Below, piece after piece: positions 47,075 to 58,825 of a stretch of 64,000 bases of DNA; the stretch's first letter is position 1; each line of letters starts with the position of its first letter. Location: positions 83,848,382 to 83,912,381 of the forward strand of contig CM042016.1 in NCBI GenBank assembly GCA_023525715.1, in the 5' to 3' direction. The notes under the pieces are model-generated. The model did no database searches and was not told where the DNA came from. It was given only the letters and a program-made list of their open reading frames with translations. The stretch is from Cichorium intybus (taxonomy: Eukaryota; Streptophyta; Magnoliopsida; Asterales; Asteraceae). The translations under genes and the position numbers were made by a program.

Positions 47075-50000
47075 TGTGACACCCCATTTCTACTGTTTGC
47101 AAATACTATGGTTTTTCGTATAAATACTTGAATACAAAAATACGGTTTAACAAAAACCGATTATTTACATATTTAAAACTGTGGGTGTTACAAATCCATA
47201 CCAAACTAACCATAGTAAGCAAGAAAAGGATTAAACCTTGCGTCCAAGATAGGAGCTATGTGGGCTCCACTCCAGCTAAACTTCATCCAATTATCGCATA
47301 GCATTTAACCTGGAATACATGGCATAAAAATAGAATACGTAAGACAAAAATTGTCTCGTGAGTTACATGAGTTTTAGACTCAAACTTTTAACTTCTTTTT
47401 CCAACCTTTATATATAAAACTTATGACATAAAACATCTTTCAAAGTTTTATACTAATGTCATACCATAGCTCTTTGCTTTTAAAAATCATTACATACCAT
47501 ACCTTGCAAAAATATCTTCATTCAAAACTTTATATTAGCAACATACTATAACTCTTTACTTCTCAAAAATCATTTTGTGACATACTTTACTAAATAACAA
47601 CTTTCTTACTTTCTTTGACTGGTTTTATAAGCTTGCTGGATTTTTATACTTAGGGCTTTAATCACTATAAGTGATACCCCAAGTCTCTATGGCTAGAAAG
47701 AACGGATCAATCCTCACCATAGAAGTGCTGAGGCGATCTACTTCGCGACAGGGATTTTCACCAGTAGACCCCTTACCTAACCCGGGAAGGTTGGAACATA
47801 GTTCCCTTACTAACGCTGCTTGCTACAATTACCAGTCATATAAAACATTTGAACATTACTTTCATACATATAACTTGTGGCTAAGTGCCAAGCTTCATTA
47901 CTTTCTATCTTTATGGCTAGATGCCAAATTTGTAACTTTCATCTTTCATAAACCATATGTTTAAAACATGTCTATATAACATTTTAGGCTTAATGCCAAG
48001 TCATACTTGAAAACATATACAATTTGTAACCGAAACATACTTCTTAAACATATTGTGGCTATATGCCTATCCATACTTTCAAACATGTATAACTTATATT
48101 CAAAACATATATACCTTCATATAATTGGTTCATAGACCAAAATATACTTTCACATAATTGGCTCATAGGCTAAAACATAACTTCAAATATAGCATTATAC
48201 TTTCACAAACAAGTTAGAAATAATACTCTTGCATATAATTTCACATATAGAAATTTTATAAAAAAAAATCTTGAAATTACTTACTTGCCATGTACCCCAA
48301 AATGGGTAAAATACTGCATGTACTCACCTCGAGTCGGCAATGTAGAAATCCGTGCGGCAACTCCGTAAATCCAACCAAGCTTAAAACCGCACACCTTATA
48401 CTCCTATAAAGTATATTAAGTTAATTATTACCAAGTACACTAATTAACGTTACTATAAATAGATACTTATAGCGTTGCTTATAGTTTAAATGTTTATAAC
48501 TTTCGACATGCACGTTGTCCCGACATATACCCCCACCCTCTTTTATTCATTTTTACTCAACAAATAAGTCATTATATGATTCAATTAATTTTAAGTAAAC
48601 CCAAGCCCACATCATGACACCCAAAACCAAAAACTAAGATGATTATCATAAGAGAAGAAACTAACAGCAAGGCTGATTTCTGGACCCTCAACAAGATTTG
48701 CAATATTAGACCAAGGAAAGATTGAAAATAAAATCCAATAAAAATCATGGGTAAACTACACTCAAGTAAAATGCCACAGGGCCTGACCTCATGTCATTTT
48801 CACCTTTCAAGAATAAATGAAAAATCTCCAAAGTTGACTGATGCAATCAGTCCACCTACTGAACCACACCTTAAAGAAATAATAATATCTCAAAATGGGT
48901 TAAGAACTGAATTCTAAAATTTGGTGAGGACAAACTAGACTTCAACAGGGAACTAAGGCAACTGACTTTTCCCCCAAACCATTTTTGTACATTTAATTAT
49001 GAATTTACCAATGCATAATTATCTGTACAGGACAGTCCTGGACCAGTTGGTGCAAATTGCAACTTCCACCCAACTTTCGTATGGAATCAGACCCTAGGAA
49101 AAATCATGAGTAAAATAGACTCAACAATAGAGATCTGAGAGTTGGAACCAACTCAAAATACGTTTTCAAACTCAAGATACAAAATTCACAATACAGAACA
49201 AATCAGAAACGATAGTGCTGATGAGAAAAACATTGGTCTGTGATATTTCCCAATTACCATAAACTTGGGAATGGAATCAGACATCCATCTTTTCCAGATA
49301 TCAAATTTACTTAAATACAATGATTCTAGGAGGCGTAATCATGTAAAAAGCTTTCTCCAAACTCCTTTTATAAAATAAACAAAACAGCATGACTAATCTG
49401 AACAGAATTAGAGCAGTACGTAAAGATGAGTAATTACCCCGTACCTCTGGTCTTCAAAACGGATAATGGTCTACTGTAGAAAGTTGCTCAACTCAATTTG
49501 TGAACCGTGTGCACCGGTACTAACCTTATTTGACCTCTGGAACTCCATATATGATTTTCTCAAGAAGGAAGACTCAGCAGAGAAATCTGTCAGAAACCCT
49601 AAGTCAGGTTGCGAAATTCATAACTCCACTTCTAGACATTGAAATCGAAAATCCTTCGGGCAGAACCTTCATTTATATCTTGGGAACCTTCAGTTAAAAT
49701 TTCGTGGCGATCCAACATCTGAATCTACGGGAAATGATCGAACACTGGGGGTGGGTCTTCAAAAACGGGAATAGAGAGGGTTAGGGTTTCCATGAGAGCC
49801 AAGAGGTTCTTGATTTTTTTCTTTTCTCCATCCAAAAACACAGCAGCCCCCATAGAAAAAGAATTATATGTACTATGGTTAAATTGCAAAAATGGTCCCT
49901 CTATTTTGGTCCTATAATTTTAGTTAACCCAAAACCCCCAAATACAACTTATTAAGTATACAAATATGACATAATTCTCCTCTCAACTTATAAATTAGAT

Positions 50001-50164
50001 TAGAGTTATTATTTCGTCATTATTATTATTATTATTAGTCGTAATAATCAATGTTTGATTCAACGATTCGCTTCCAATATAAAATCTATTTCCTTTATTT
50101 TAAAATACGATACTAAATAATTGGAAATATTTATAATCGCTAACGCCAAAAATGGGGTGTTACA
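47075..50164 (-). mobile_element. Gypsy-type solo LTR inside Copia-3 integrase
   Basis: Plus-strand ends TGTGACACCCC and GGGGTGTTACA; perfect target duplication GAAAG at 47070-47074 and 50165-50169. On the minus strand it matches the solo LTR at 58826-61595 over long stretches, for instance the ACCCGGGTTAGGTAAGGGG region (here about 47770-47790, inverted). 3.09 kb, no gene, no primer-binding site. Integrase reads across when it is removed. Confidence 0.92.
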
Positions 50165-50881
50165 GAAAGGACCACATACATCCGTATGTATGATTCCTAA
50201 CAAGTCCTTTGCCCTCTCATTGGTTCCCGAGAAAGGAGCTTTAGTCATCTTGCCATGTAAACAAGATTCATATATATCAAATGAGTCATTCTCATTTGCC
50301 TTCAAAAGTCCACTCTTTTGAAGTTGGGATATGCGTTTCTTGTTTATATGCCCAAGGCGACAATGCCATAGATAAGTTTGACTCAAATCACATTTGGGTT
50401 TGTTGGTGAAAGTGTGGTATATAGAGCTATGGTTAGTATTACAATCAAGGTTTATTTCATAAATTCCATTCAAAGGCCTAGCCTCGAAATAGAATACATT
50501 GTTTTTAGAAACACAAGTGTCATCATTCACAAAACAAAGATTAAAACCACATTGTCTCAACTTAGCAACCGAAATAATATTCCTAGTCAAGCTAGGAACA
50601 TAATAAACATTCGTTAATGTCAAATACAAGCCATTTGGTAGTAACAAATCAAAATTTCCTATTGAATCCACCGCAACTCTTGCACTGTTTCCAACACGGA
50701 GTACTACCTCGTTCGCCTTCAGTCTCCTACTCCTTTTGAACCCCTGCAACATATTACAAATGTGAGTTCCACAACCAGTATCAAATACCCAAGTGTTAGG
50801 AGATAAATTGTAAAGCTCTAGATCTATCACATAGATACCTGAAGTGCCCTCCCTGGCCTTCTTCTTCTTCAACTCCGCAAG
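50165..50881 (-). pseudogene. pol: Copia-3 protease and start of integrase
   Basis: From 50881 downward: after a TAA at the Gag end, LAELKKKKAREGTSGIYVID, TWVFDTGCGTHICNMLQGFK (protease DTG), VVLRVGNSARVAVDSIGNFD, LTNVYYVPSLTRNIISVAKL, then the pre-integrase zinc domain YLWHCRLGHINKKRISQLQK with CLHGKMTKAPFSGT, and GIIHTDVCGPF (first integrase Asp). Coding stops at the nested solo LTR. The pre-integrase CESC is present as IYESC, so one Cys of the usual CxxC is Tyr. Confidence 0.9.
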
Positions 50882-51724
50882 TTAAGTAGGGCAGTTTCTT
50901 TTCCAATGCCCAACTTTGCCATATTCGAAGCACGCGTCTTCTTTGGCTACCTTTGCTTTCTTCTTGGGTGGTCGGGATGGTTGGACAACTTTCTTGCCCT
51001 TTCCTTTGACAACCTTTGCCTTCCCTTTACCCTTGGAGTTCATGGGGTGATCAGGTCTAGTCCTCTTTGTACCACCTTCCTTGATCATGAGAACTTGAGT
51101 GGTTTTCTTGGGCAGATTTTTCTCCATGGTAATTAGCATCCCATGCAATTCTGGGATAGTCTTGTTTAAACCATTCATGTTATAGTTCATGACAAAAGGA
51201 TCAAAAGACTTTGTCAAGGAGTTAAGGATCATATCCGTTGCAAGCTCTTCAGGCATCACAACTCCAAGACGTGCCAAATGATCAATGTGACTCTTCATTT
51301 TAAGCACATAAGAGTTGACCGTTTGTCCATCCTCCATCTTACAAGCATGGAAGGCCCGAACAGTTCCGAACCTTTCCGTTCTTGCAAGTTGTTGGAACAT
51401 TTCCTTCAATTGATTTATCATGTCATAGGCTGAATGATTCTCTAAGTCCTTTTGAAGGTTAGGAATCATGGTGGCCAACATGAGACATGATGCATCAATG
51501 GAATCATCCATCTTTTTAAGCTATGCATCGTATGCAGGCTTAGGAGTGACAGGGGGCTCTTCAAGAAGTGGTTCATTGAGAACATATTCTTTCTTTTCTT
51601 GTTTGAGAACTATTCTCACACTACGGTACCAATCCAAAAAGTTGGTGTGGTTAAGTTTTTCTCCCTCAAGGAGAGACCGTAGTGAAGTTTTGTTAGGAGC
51701 TGGGTTTGTCGCGTTTGGTGCCAT
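50882..51724 (-). pseudogene. gag: Copia-3 gag
   Basis: ATG at 51724: MAPNATNPAPNKTSLRSLLE, LNHTNFLDWYRSVRIVLKQE, then a TAG at about 51521-51523 after PAYDA, then in the same frame MDDSIDASCLMLATMIPNLQ, TERFGTVRAFHACKMEDGQT (UBN2-like Gag core), ELATDMILNSLTKSFDPFVM, a Lys-rich tail and a knuckle CFEYGKVGHWKRNC in which the second Cys is Tyr. It ends in TAA at 50882-50884; gag and pol are in the same frame across it. Only single-base stops separate it from an open frame. Confidence 0.92.
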
Positions 51725-52875
51725 CTACAAAATTTTAACAAGGTTCAATTTAGCAATTTATGATATTAAGTCCTTAATAATTAATACCCTTTCTTGTTTC
51801 ATAAACTTTAATTAATTAAGGTCTAGAATCCAAGTTGCAATACGAACAAGCGGTTAGGTATCCTTTATCCCGCTTATTCGAATCAACAAGGTAGGTAACG
51901 GTTTACCAATTATATTCCAAATATAATTTCTAGAGGTATGGGATCCCATTATAACATTTATAAGTTTGGCATGTTTGATCCCATCTATGCCTTGGATTTC
52001 TAATGCTTAGATGACCTTTATCACAAAAGACTTCCAAACAAATCATCCTACTTAAATGGACGTGTAGTTTTGACAACTATCAATGGTTAGGTATCCTTTA
52101 TCCCATCAATATTGCAAAGCTACCTCTTGTATCACAAGAAAACTCTAAGTGGTTAGGTGACCTTTATCCCACAAGGATATACAAGTGATACATGAGTGTC
52201 TTTAAGAGGGACGGCATCGATTTGTATTTCGAAAGGGATTTGTATGTTTTATAATTCTAATTTTGAAAAACATGTGGTATCATGTAGATTGCATGCATCC
52301 AATGAACATGGTACCATTAAAATCTTATTTTGTTAATTGGTTCCTTTAATTATAAAACCTCTATTTTATTAATTCTTTGTTTGTGGTCAAGTTTAATTAA
52401 TATCCAATATTAAGTTTGAGTTTGATCACATACATAAGAACCAAATTTAATCCTAAATAATTACCATTATTACTTAGGGTTGGAGTTTGTAAGAATTCAT
52501 AAAATTTCCATTTTATTCATTTCATTAATTTTCAAATCTTGACTTTTATAGGTTTTATAACAAAACCCATTTTCAATAAAACCAATCATAGCACATCTTA
52601 TGTTTTAAATATCAATTTGAAAATTACAAATTCCTTGATGATTATGTTTAATTATCTAGGTTGTCTAGCATGCAAAATCTTATTTTCATCGACAACATAA
52701 AATATAGTTGGTTAAATAAAATCATAAAATTAATACTTGCATGTTGCCAAAGAAGCCATGCATGAACATTACATTCAAGAATATGAACATTCATGGCTCT
52801 GATACCAATTGTTGGAAATCCAAATAAACTCATTATCCAAATAAACTCATTATCTAAACATGCAATATAGCTATG
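51725..52875 (-). other. Copia-3 leader with repeated hairpins
   Basis: About 1.15 kb without a gene between primer-binding site and gag. Within 500 bases of the gag ATG lie four stem-loops with a shared loop (minus-strand GATAAAGGATACCTAA or close variants) and different stems: 51843-51880, 51992-52037, 52071-52115 and 52126-52185. The PBS region is duplicated at 52795-52822. Confidence 0.75.
51843..51880 (-). other. Copia-3 leader hairpin, best copy
   Basis: On the plus strand CGAACAAGCGG pairs with CCGCTTATTCG around GTTAGGTATCCTTTATC. The other copies keep the GTTAGGT(A/G)(T/A)CCTTTATC core while the flanking pairs change: ATGG/CCAT at 52083-52106, GTGG/CCAC at 52149-52172 with distal CTTGTATC/GATATACAAG arms. 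Confidence 0.6.
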
Positions 52876-52889
52876 GATCTGATACCAAT
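52876..52889 (-). promoter_or_regulatory. Copia-3 primer-binding site
   Basis: The minus strand reads TTGGTATCAGATCC just inside the 5' LTR. A second copy of LTR end plus PBS (GGATTTCCAACAATTGGTAT, then CAGAGCCATG) occurs at 52795-52822. Confidence 0.85.
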
Positions 52890-53614
52890 TGTTGGAAATC
52901 CATGTTCATTTCATAAGTTTCAAAAACTTGAAGTTGCAACGGAAGCATAAAAGATGAACACGAATTCCATTCCAAAAGGATCATGCTACATGCATGTAGA
53001 GATAAAATGAAAAACAAACAAAGTAAAAGTTCAAGATTATAACCTTATGATCTTGAGCTTAGTTGGATGAAATGTTGATGATGAGGAAGCAAAGAAGTTT
53101 CCCTTTATAGCTTAGTCCACCACAAGCATAATAACACCAAGAAGATGCTAGACTTCAACTTGCAAATTCAACCTTTGAAGCTCTTCTTGTGAAATCCGAT
53201 TTTCACACTTGAGAGGGTGATATGAGAGAGTTTTTCTAACACTTAGAAGAGGTATATGTCATGCTAAAATCGGCCAAGTAGAGAACCCCACCAAAAATGC
53301 ATGCAAGCCTTCCATTTATGCATGCTTACTTCACAATTTCCATGGTCAAAGCTCTAAAACCAAGGGAATCTCATCATGTTTTGTTGGAGCATGCCCACAC
53401 ACCTTTCTTGGTGTGTGGTGGAAGTGTTTTTTAGGTGAAAAAGAGAAGATTCCTTCTCTTTTATTATTTATAAAGTCTTATCAAAAGTTTATAAATAATA
53501 AATTTTTCATTCCATTATTAAACCTCTTTATTTATTCATCCATATATAAGCATATATATAATTATAATTAACATATATACTCATGTATATGTTTATATAA
53601 ATATATGTTCATAT

Positions 53615-53694
<80 letters not shown>

Positions 53695-54060
53695 TATATT
53701 TCATAAGTTATATATACACATATACATTTATACATACATGTGAATTTTATTTTAACACTTAAAATAATAAAAGAGGTAAATATTTATCATTTAAATCATC
53801 TAAAAATTAAATGATATAAATAATCATATACACTCTCAAATTAATTCATCTCATATGAATTATTACTTAGAACAATTATTATTTTCCTTAAAATAATAAT
53901 TCTCAAAACAAATTGCAAGTATTATATCATTTGATAATAAATCAAATTCATTATATCAAACAATCAAACTGGTGTCTAACTTGTTATTGGTGTGACCATA
54001 TAGGATCATATGTTATTAGTAATATCATTTTATGATCATCCTTGGGCATATAGAACTAAA
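52890..54060 (-). repeat. Copia-3 5' LTR
   Basis: Nearly identical to the solo LTR at 41942-43100. Plus-strand ends TGTTGGAAATCC and GAACTAAA; one base of the usual TAACA is lost. Contains a TA tract at 53619-53699. Confidence 0.92.
53619..53699. repeat. (TA)n in Copia-3 5' LTR
   Basis: About 80 bases of nearly pure TA; the same position in the solo LTR has a shorter tract. Confidence 0.95.
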
Positions 54061-55311
54061 GTGTACAAATGACCTTGACATGAAATATGGTTAGATCTAT
54101 GTATTATAAACATTTTGACATATTATGTTTGTGTAAAAGTTACAAAACTATAAATAAAGTGTGTAAAATACTAGATCTTTAACATAAACGTCATAAAAAC
54201 GAAAACTAGTAAGAACTACGTTTTTATAACCGGAAATATTATGTTCTAGCAAAAATGGTTATAACCAAGTTATTACACCATTTTTGTGGGAAATATCTTA
54301 AAAGATGATATTTATAATCATTTGAATAAGTTATTTCGTTATTATTTGTAAAAATATGACTAGCACGACGTAATACTAAAAATAGACTATTATTGGAATA
54401 GTTTATGAACATAAGGTTATTATGACATTTTGAACATGACAAAATAATTATATAAAATTATATAATTATTAAACATTACTATATTATCATGGGAAAAATG
54501 ATAATGGATAATTACAAGAGTTTTCATATACAAATTTTACGTAAACAAGTTGATTGAATACATACATTTTTGTGAGATGGATCTTCACAGTACTTTTATA
54601 AGTACCTACTATAAGTCCTGAGACTATAACCAGAGTCTCGGTAAGAGAGCGTGATATTTGAGTATAGATCTATATGGGCTTGAAAACCCCGCACCTGAGC
54701 TGTTAGCTACAGCTAGACCGGCAGGTCTGAGGTGTCCAAATGTCTAACATTCCGACGCCTGAAGAACGTCGCAGCAGACCAACTAGTCACAGTATGGTTA
54801 TAGGGTGTCTCACACGGGAAAATAATCAACTATATATTTTTATAAATTGTTTACGTGGAAACATACATTTCTAAGGGATTTACACTACAATTTACGTATT
54901 ACATTTTAGTCTTTGGGATTTAAAGACTTGGACATTTTTATGAGAAAATATTGGATTTTCTTGGTTTTCAACACTATTGTTTATAAACAAAGGACTTTTC
55001 TTACGCAAAATCTTATGAACTCACCAACTTAATTGTTGACATTTTTTCAACTACTTGTATTCTCAGGAAATTGATAAGATAAACCACAAGCGCTATACGA
55101 AAGGACGTTACGACGTCGTTTTTGCTTATTTTTTATATCATTTGTAATTGTATTTGAAACATGCAACATTTAAACGATGTAACATTTGCAATTATTTAAT
55201 GATGGTTGTTTTGCTTGGAATCACTATTACTCAACTTTGTTATCATATTGTTCATGAAGTCATCAACCCTCGAACGTTTCCGCCATTACGGTTTGGGGGT
55301 GTGACAAAAGG

Positions 55312-55836
55312 TTTAATTTAATTTTTGAATTTAATAGTTTAAATTTCGAAAAAAATTAAAAGATAAATTAGGAATATTTTAAAAGTGTAAAATATTTGGA
55401 TTTAATTAATTTAATTAATTACTTAATTAAAAGATAAATTAAATCATTTAAAAGGTTTAATTTAATTTTAAATTTAATAGTTTAAATTTCAAAAAAAATT
55501 AAAAGATAAACCAGGAATATTTTAAAAGGTTTAAAATACATCTTATATGTATTATAATTAAAAGTTAATATTATATGTATAAGATAATTGGTCAGTCAAA
55601 TAAATAGTAGGCCTCATTCACGAAGCTGGTCTATAAAGAGGGTATAAGGAAACTACCTATAAAATGGCGGTTGAATGGGTGTCCACTCTCATCCATCGCT
55701 CTCTTGATCAGTGGAGGGTCGTTAGCCGAACGGGTTTGATAGGACAACTTAATCTCATTAAAAGTATAATGTTATTAATGAAAGTACTAGAACAGTTTTA
55801 TAAAATCCCAAATCTAGTTACTTTAGGAAAAATGTG
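55312..55836 (+). other. Copia-2 leader resumed after the Gypsy
   Basis: Contains a direct duplication (GGTTTAATTTAATTTTTGAA type, about 55311-55385 and 55455-55530), then sequence matching the Copia-1 leader (TTCACGAAGCTG, GGGTATAAGGAAACT, AAAATGGCGGTTGAATG). No gene. Confidence 0.75.
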
Positions 55837-55844
55837 AATAGATG

Positions 55845-56409
55845 TAGGGGTGACAAATCGGGCAGTCGTTTCGTGTATTCGAGTAACACAACACGACACG
55901 AATTTGTTTTTCTTAACCCGAACACGACACGACACGATGTTGTGTTTTTTTTGCTAACACGAACACGACTAAATTAAAACACGAAAAACCCAAAAACACG
56001 ACAAAAACATAAAATAGCCATTTGCATAATGTCATCCATAAATTAATAAACGAAAAACACGACAACACGATAAGCATGACATAAAATGATACTAAAATGC
56101 TTCAAAATAATAACATTTATTTTTTATTTAATTTAAAATTTTTAGGTTAATATTTATTATTTATCATTTAATAATGTGTATAATTTCGAATTAATATCAT
56201 GTTATTATGGGTTTAATTTCGTGTCATTATCGTTTTACTATCATGTTATTATCGTGTGTGATTTTGAACACGAAAACGACACGACACGAAGTCGGATTTT
56301 TTTTCGTGACACGAACACGACACGAACACGAATTCCAATTTCGATTTCGTCCCAATTTCGTTTCGTGTCGTGTATTTTTATCGTGTCGTGTCATCTTTTG
56401 CCACCCCTA
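55845..56409. mobile_element. hAT-type MITE, 565 bases
   Basis: Left end TAGGGGTGACAAATCG, inverted right end TAGGGGTGGCAAAAGA, perfect 8-base target duplication AATAGATG at 55837-55844 and 56410-56417. The Copia-1 leader shows the uninterrupted context (AAAAATGTGAATTAGTATGC, about 2656). Rich in ACACGAC/GTCGTGT words, so the two halves form a large inverted repeat. No transposase. Confidence 0.92.
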
Positions 56410-56442
56410 AATAGATGCTAACCCATGAAATTGCACATTACA

Positions 56443-56503
56443 CTTTATGAAACATTAGTGGAGTGTGTGTGGTTTACCGGCACACTAATAGGGGTTCATA
56501 AAG
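56443..56503 (+). other. Copia-2 leader hairpin A
   Basis: CTTTATGAAAC pairs with GTTCATAAAG outside, ATTAGTG with CACTAAT inside, GTGTGG with CCGGCAC at the apex. Counterpart of 2700-2759. Confidence 0.6.
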
Positions 56504-56525
56504 AGTGGCAATGAGTTTCTCATGA

Positions 56526-56583
56526 TTTATCATTGTTGATGGAGCGCGTGTGGTTAACCGGCACATCAATTAGAGATGATAAA
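56526..56583 (+). other. Copia-2 leader hairpin B
   Basis: TTTATCA pairs with TGATAAA outside, TTGATG with CATCAA inside, GTGTGG with CCGGCAC at the apex. Counterpart of 2783-2837. Confidence 0.6.
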
Positions 56584-56900
56584 TGACATTGAGGTTACCA
56601 AGCATATTTGCATGGTTATGCACATCCAGTTTGTGATCTTCGGCATCCCAGTCACAAACAGTGGAGCACATCCGAGATTAAACATGTCATTGAACAGTTC
56701 AACGAATCTCAACAGATCTAGGAATTTCATAAGATGAAATTGATAAGTGTTTTATCTACCTTAATGACCATTATGTTGAGATTACGGCATCCCTCTTCAC
56801 ACCATAGTTGGGGTATTTTGGATCATAGCCTTATTAAATAACATATTGGGTAATTATTTGAAAGGATCAATTAAACTAATAAATTTTGTTTCTTTTATAG

Positions 56901-57682
56901 ATGTCAAGTGTCAATTCTCCTCCTTCTCCTCCTTCACCCACTTCTGAAAGCCTTAGAAAGCACCTGCCAAATATGAAAAGGCTGACTGGCCTGAACTGTA
57001 AGAAATGGCTTCGCAGTTAGAGACTGGTTCTCGCTATTACTGGCAAGCTACAACTCATTAAGTATCCAATCCCGGTTCCACTAGAACAAGTCATCATAAA
57101 AGGTCTTAATGATGAGCATAACTTCTTAGTTGATGAATCCGAAGAAATTCGTGACCTCATGCTATTGACCATTGACCCCAAGTTCCGCAGGGATTTTGAA
57201 TCCCTGAGGCCATATGAGTTAATGCAATTGGTTGAGGAAAACCAATTGAAGAGGAACGAGCTAGGATCTACAAAAGACTTGCAGAGTGCAAGCTAAAAGA
57301 AGGAAGTAGCATCGATTCACATGTTCTTCAGATTGAAGCATACATAGGAGAATTGTACCAACTTGGTTACTCCAGGAGTCAGGAGATGAGTGTGGACATC
57401 CTACTCGCTTCGCTGACTAGTAGGTACGATCTGTTCATTCAGACATATAGAAAGGAAGGCCAGAAAAGGACTTTTATGGAAATGCGTCCATTGTTGACTT
57501 TACACGAGTCTCTCATGGACAGGCATAGCTCCAATGGGTCAGCTACTTCTGGATTGAGTCCGGTGAAGAGACACAGCAAGAAACGATCCAGATCGTCTGG
57601 ACATGTCTCAAACTGGGAATCCATAGGATCGGATACAGTCACAGAAAGATTGGAAGACGCTCCAAGGTCAGAATCTTTTTGA
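56901..57682 (+). pseudogene. gag: Copia-2 gag, broken
   Basis: ATG 56901 aligns with the Copia-1 gag start: MSSVNSPPSPPSPTSESLRK, then MKRLTGLNCKKWLRS and a TAG near 57018. It continues RLVLAITGKLQLIKYPIPVP and LMLLTIDPKFRRDFESLRPY, shifts frame near 57240-57300, and goes on as VLQIEAYIGELYQLGYSRSQ, EMSVDILLASLTSRYDLFIQ and a Ser/Arg/Lys-rich tail to a TGA at 57680-57682. The middle part has the Gag UBN2-like order. No zinc knuckle is visible. No intact pol follows. Confidence 0.75.
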
Positions 57683-58825
57683 AAGCTCAGGTACATCTAA
57701 AAACCTCAAAACTCCTGATCCATAATTCCTTGATGCATGATGTGATAGTCACATTTTGGTTTATATGCAGGGAATCAGAAGGGTACGGGACTTTGGCGCA
57801 TAGGAGCACATTTAGATTGGATCTCCAGCTCATGCAGTTTTGAAGTTTAGTTAGATATTACAATCATGTTATTAGCTTATTAGATGCAAGCGACATTGTT
57901 TGTCATACAGTACATTGTTCAAGGATATTTTTCGGTTTTATAAAATGTTAATTTTTCCTTTAATACATGTTTATTTAAGTTATCCTTGAAATGTTGTATG
58001 AGTGTGTTAATTGCATGAATGGTAATGACTTGAATGATGATGCATCCGAAGTGTTTAGATTCATGAATTGTGTTTTCTATGATTGTTAAAAGAAATTTTA
58101 TAAGGATCAATTCAACCAAAGGTCCAGTTGGACAGGACTTTGGAATCATTTGACTTAGAGTCACATGATGAATTAAGTTCTTAATAAAAACATGTGTGGC
58201 AAGAAATGAATCACCCAAAGATCCAGTTTGACATGACTTTGGAATCATTTGACTTAGAGTCACATGATGATTAAGTTCTTTATAAAGCACATGTGGCAAG
58301 AAATGAATCACCCAAAGATCCAGAGGATAGGATTTTGGAATCAGTTGACTTAGAGTCAAGTGATGATTGCAAGTCTTGAACAAAATTAAGAAAGTCATAA
58401 ATTTACATAGAGATGTAAAAGACGTCAAGATCATGAGTAACGGACACATCAATTGATGTGTATCGCTCGAATCTTCAAATAGAACACAATTGTTTATACT
58501 TCACAATATTTGTCAATCAGTATGACGAATATGGCTTCACTTATCAGAAAAAGCGATTGAATTGAAACCTTGAACAGTTCAAGGACTTTAAAGGAAGTAT
58601 GAGATCGACAGAACCTGAATGACATCATAGACTGAAAAATGTTTCACAGTTTATTCTCTTCCAAGAACATTAATAGTTATAATGTGTCTTAGGGAAGATA
58701 ATGGAGCCTTAATCGAAAAAAGTTCGATCCTCGATGCATGAGATACATCGTCAATTAGTTTCCGATGAATTGAAAAACCAGTCAGACCATATAAACCATA
58801 TTCCGACCACATCCTAGACTAAGTA
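57683..58825 (+). other. Copia-2 interior with decayed pol
   Basis: No open frame. Near 58518-58600 the text NDEYGFTYQKKRLN followed by LEQFKDFKGS resembles the integrase core segment of Copia-1 (YGYIYLIKHKSETFEKFKEF), so pol is present as a heavily mutated relic. A tandem repeat of about 100 bases (58118-58370) lies before it. Confidence 0.55.
58118..58370. repeat. About 98-base tandem repeat, 2.5 copies
   Basis: CCAAAGATCCAGTTTGACAT, GACTTTGGAATCATTTGACT and TAGAGTCACATGATGA recur at about 58118, 58212 and 58313. The 177-codon minus-strand frame 57919-58452 is a by-product of this repeat. Confidence 0.9.

Larger units (their letters stand above)
44098..54060 (-). mobile_element. Copia-3 retrotransposon, 3' end truncated
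   Basis: Minus-strand element: 5' LTR 52890-54060, primer-binding site at 52876-52889, leader, gag (start 51724), protease, integrase (split by a nested solo LTR), RT and RNase H (to about 44665), then a 3' interior that stops at 44098 against Gypsy LTR sequence. No polypurine tract or 3' LTR directly adjoins it. Gag and Pol were one frame. The right flank is GTGTA (54061-54065), the same target site as the solo LTR at 41942. Confidence 0.9.
25643..55306 (+). mobile_element. Tekay-like Gypsy (chromovirus) retrotransposon with nested insertions
   Basis: It begins TGTGACAATTG and ends GGGTGTGACA. The 5-base target duplication AAAGG is at 25638-25642 and 55307-55311, inside the Copia-2 leader. 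Removing nested insertions leaves two LTRs of about 2.74 and 2.73 kb, a tRNA-Met primer-binding site, an extra upstream ORF, gag with three zinc knuckles, protease, RT, RNase H, integrase and a C-terminal chromodomain-like tail, in Gypsy order. The LTRs are very similar, yet the coding region carries several stops and frameshifts, so this copy was either moved in trans or decayed by methyl-C deamination. Confidence 0.93.
40452..55306 (+). repeat. Gypsy 3' LTR, interrupted by Copia sequences
   Basis: The native parts are 40452-41941 and 54061-55306, together about 2.73 kb. Position 43101-44097 is a second copy of part of the right half. Where the 5' LTR carries the hAT, this LTR has the empty site at 41284-41291. 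Confidence 0.92.

Noticed and set aside
53525..53705. Tandem TATATA and TATGTATA palindromes as a matrix-attachment or origin signal
   Set aside because: Simple LTR microsatellite variation explains it; no independent evidence.
57919..58452. 177-codon minus-strand frame with repeated PKSCP-like segments
   Set aside because: It lies over a 98-base tandem repeat whose length keeps the frame open; no start context, no known domain, antisense to Copia-2.
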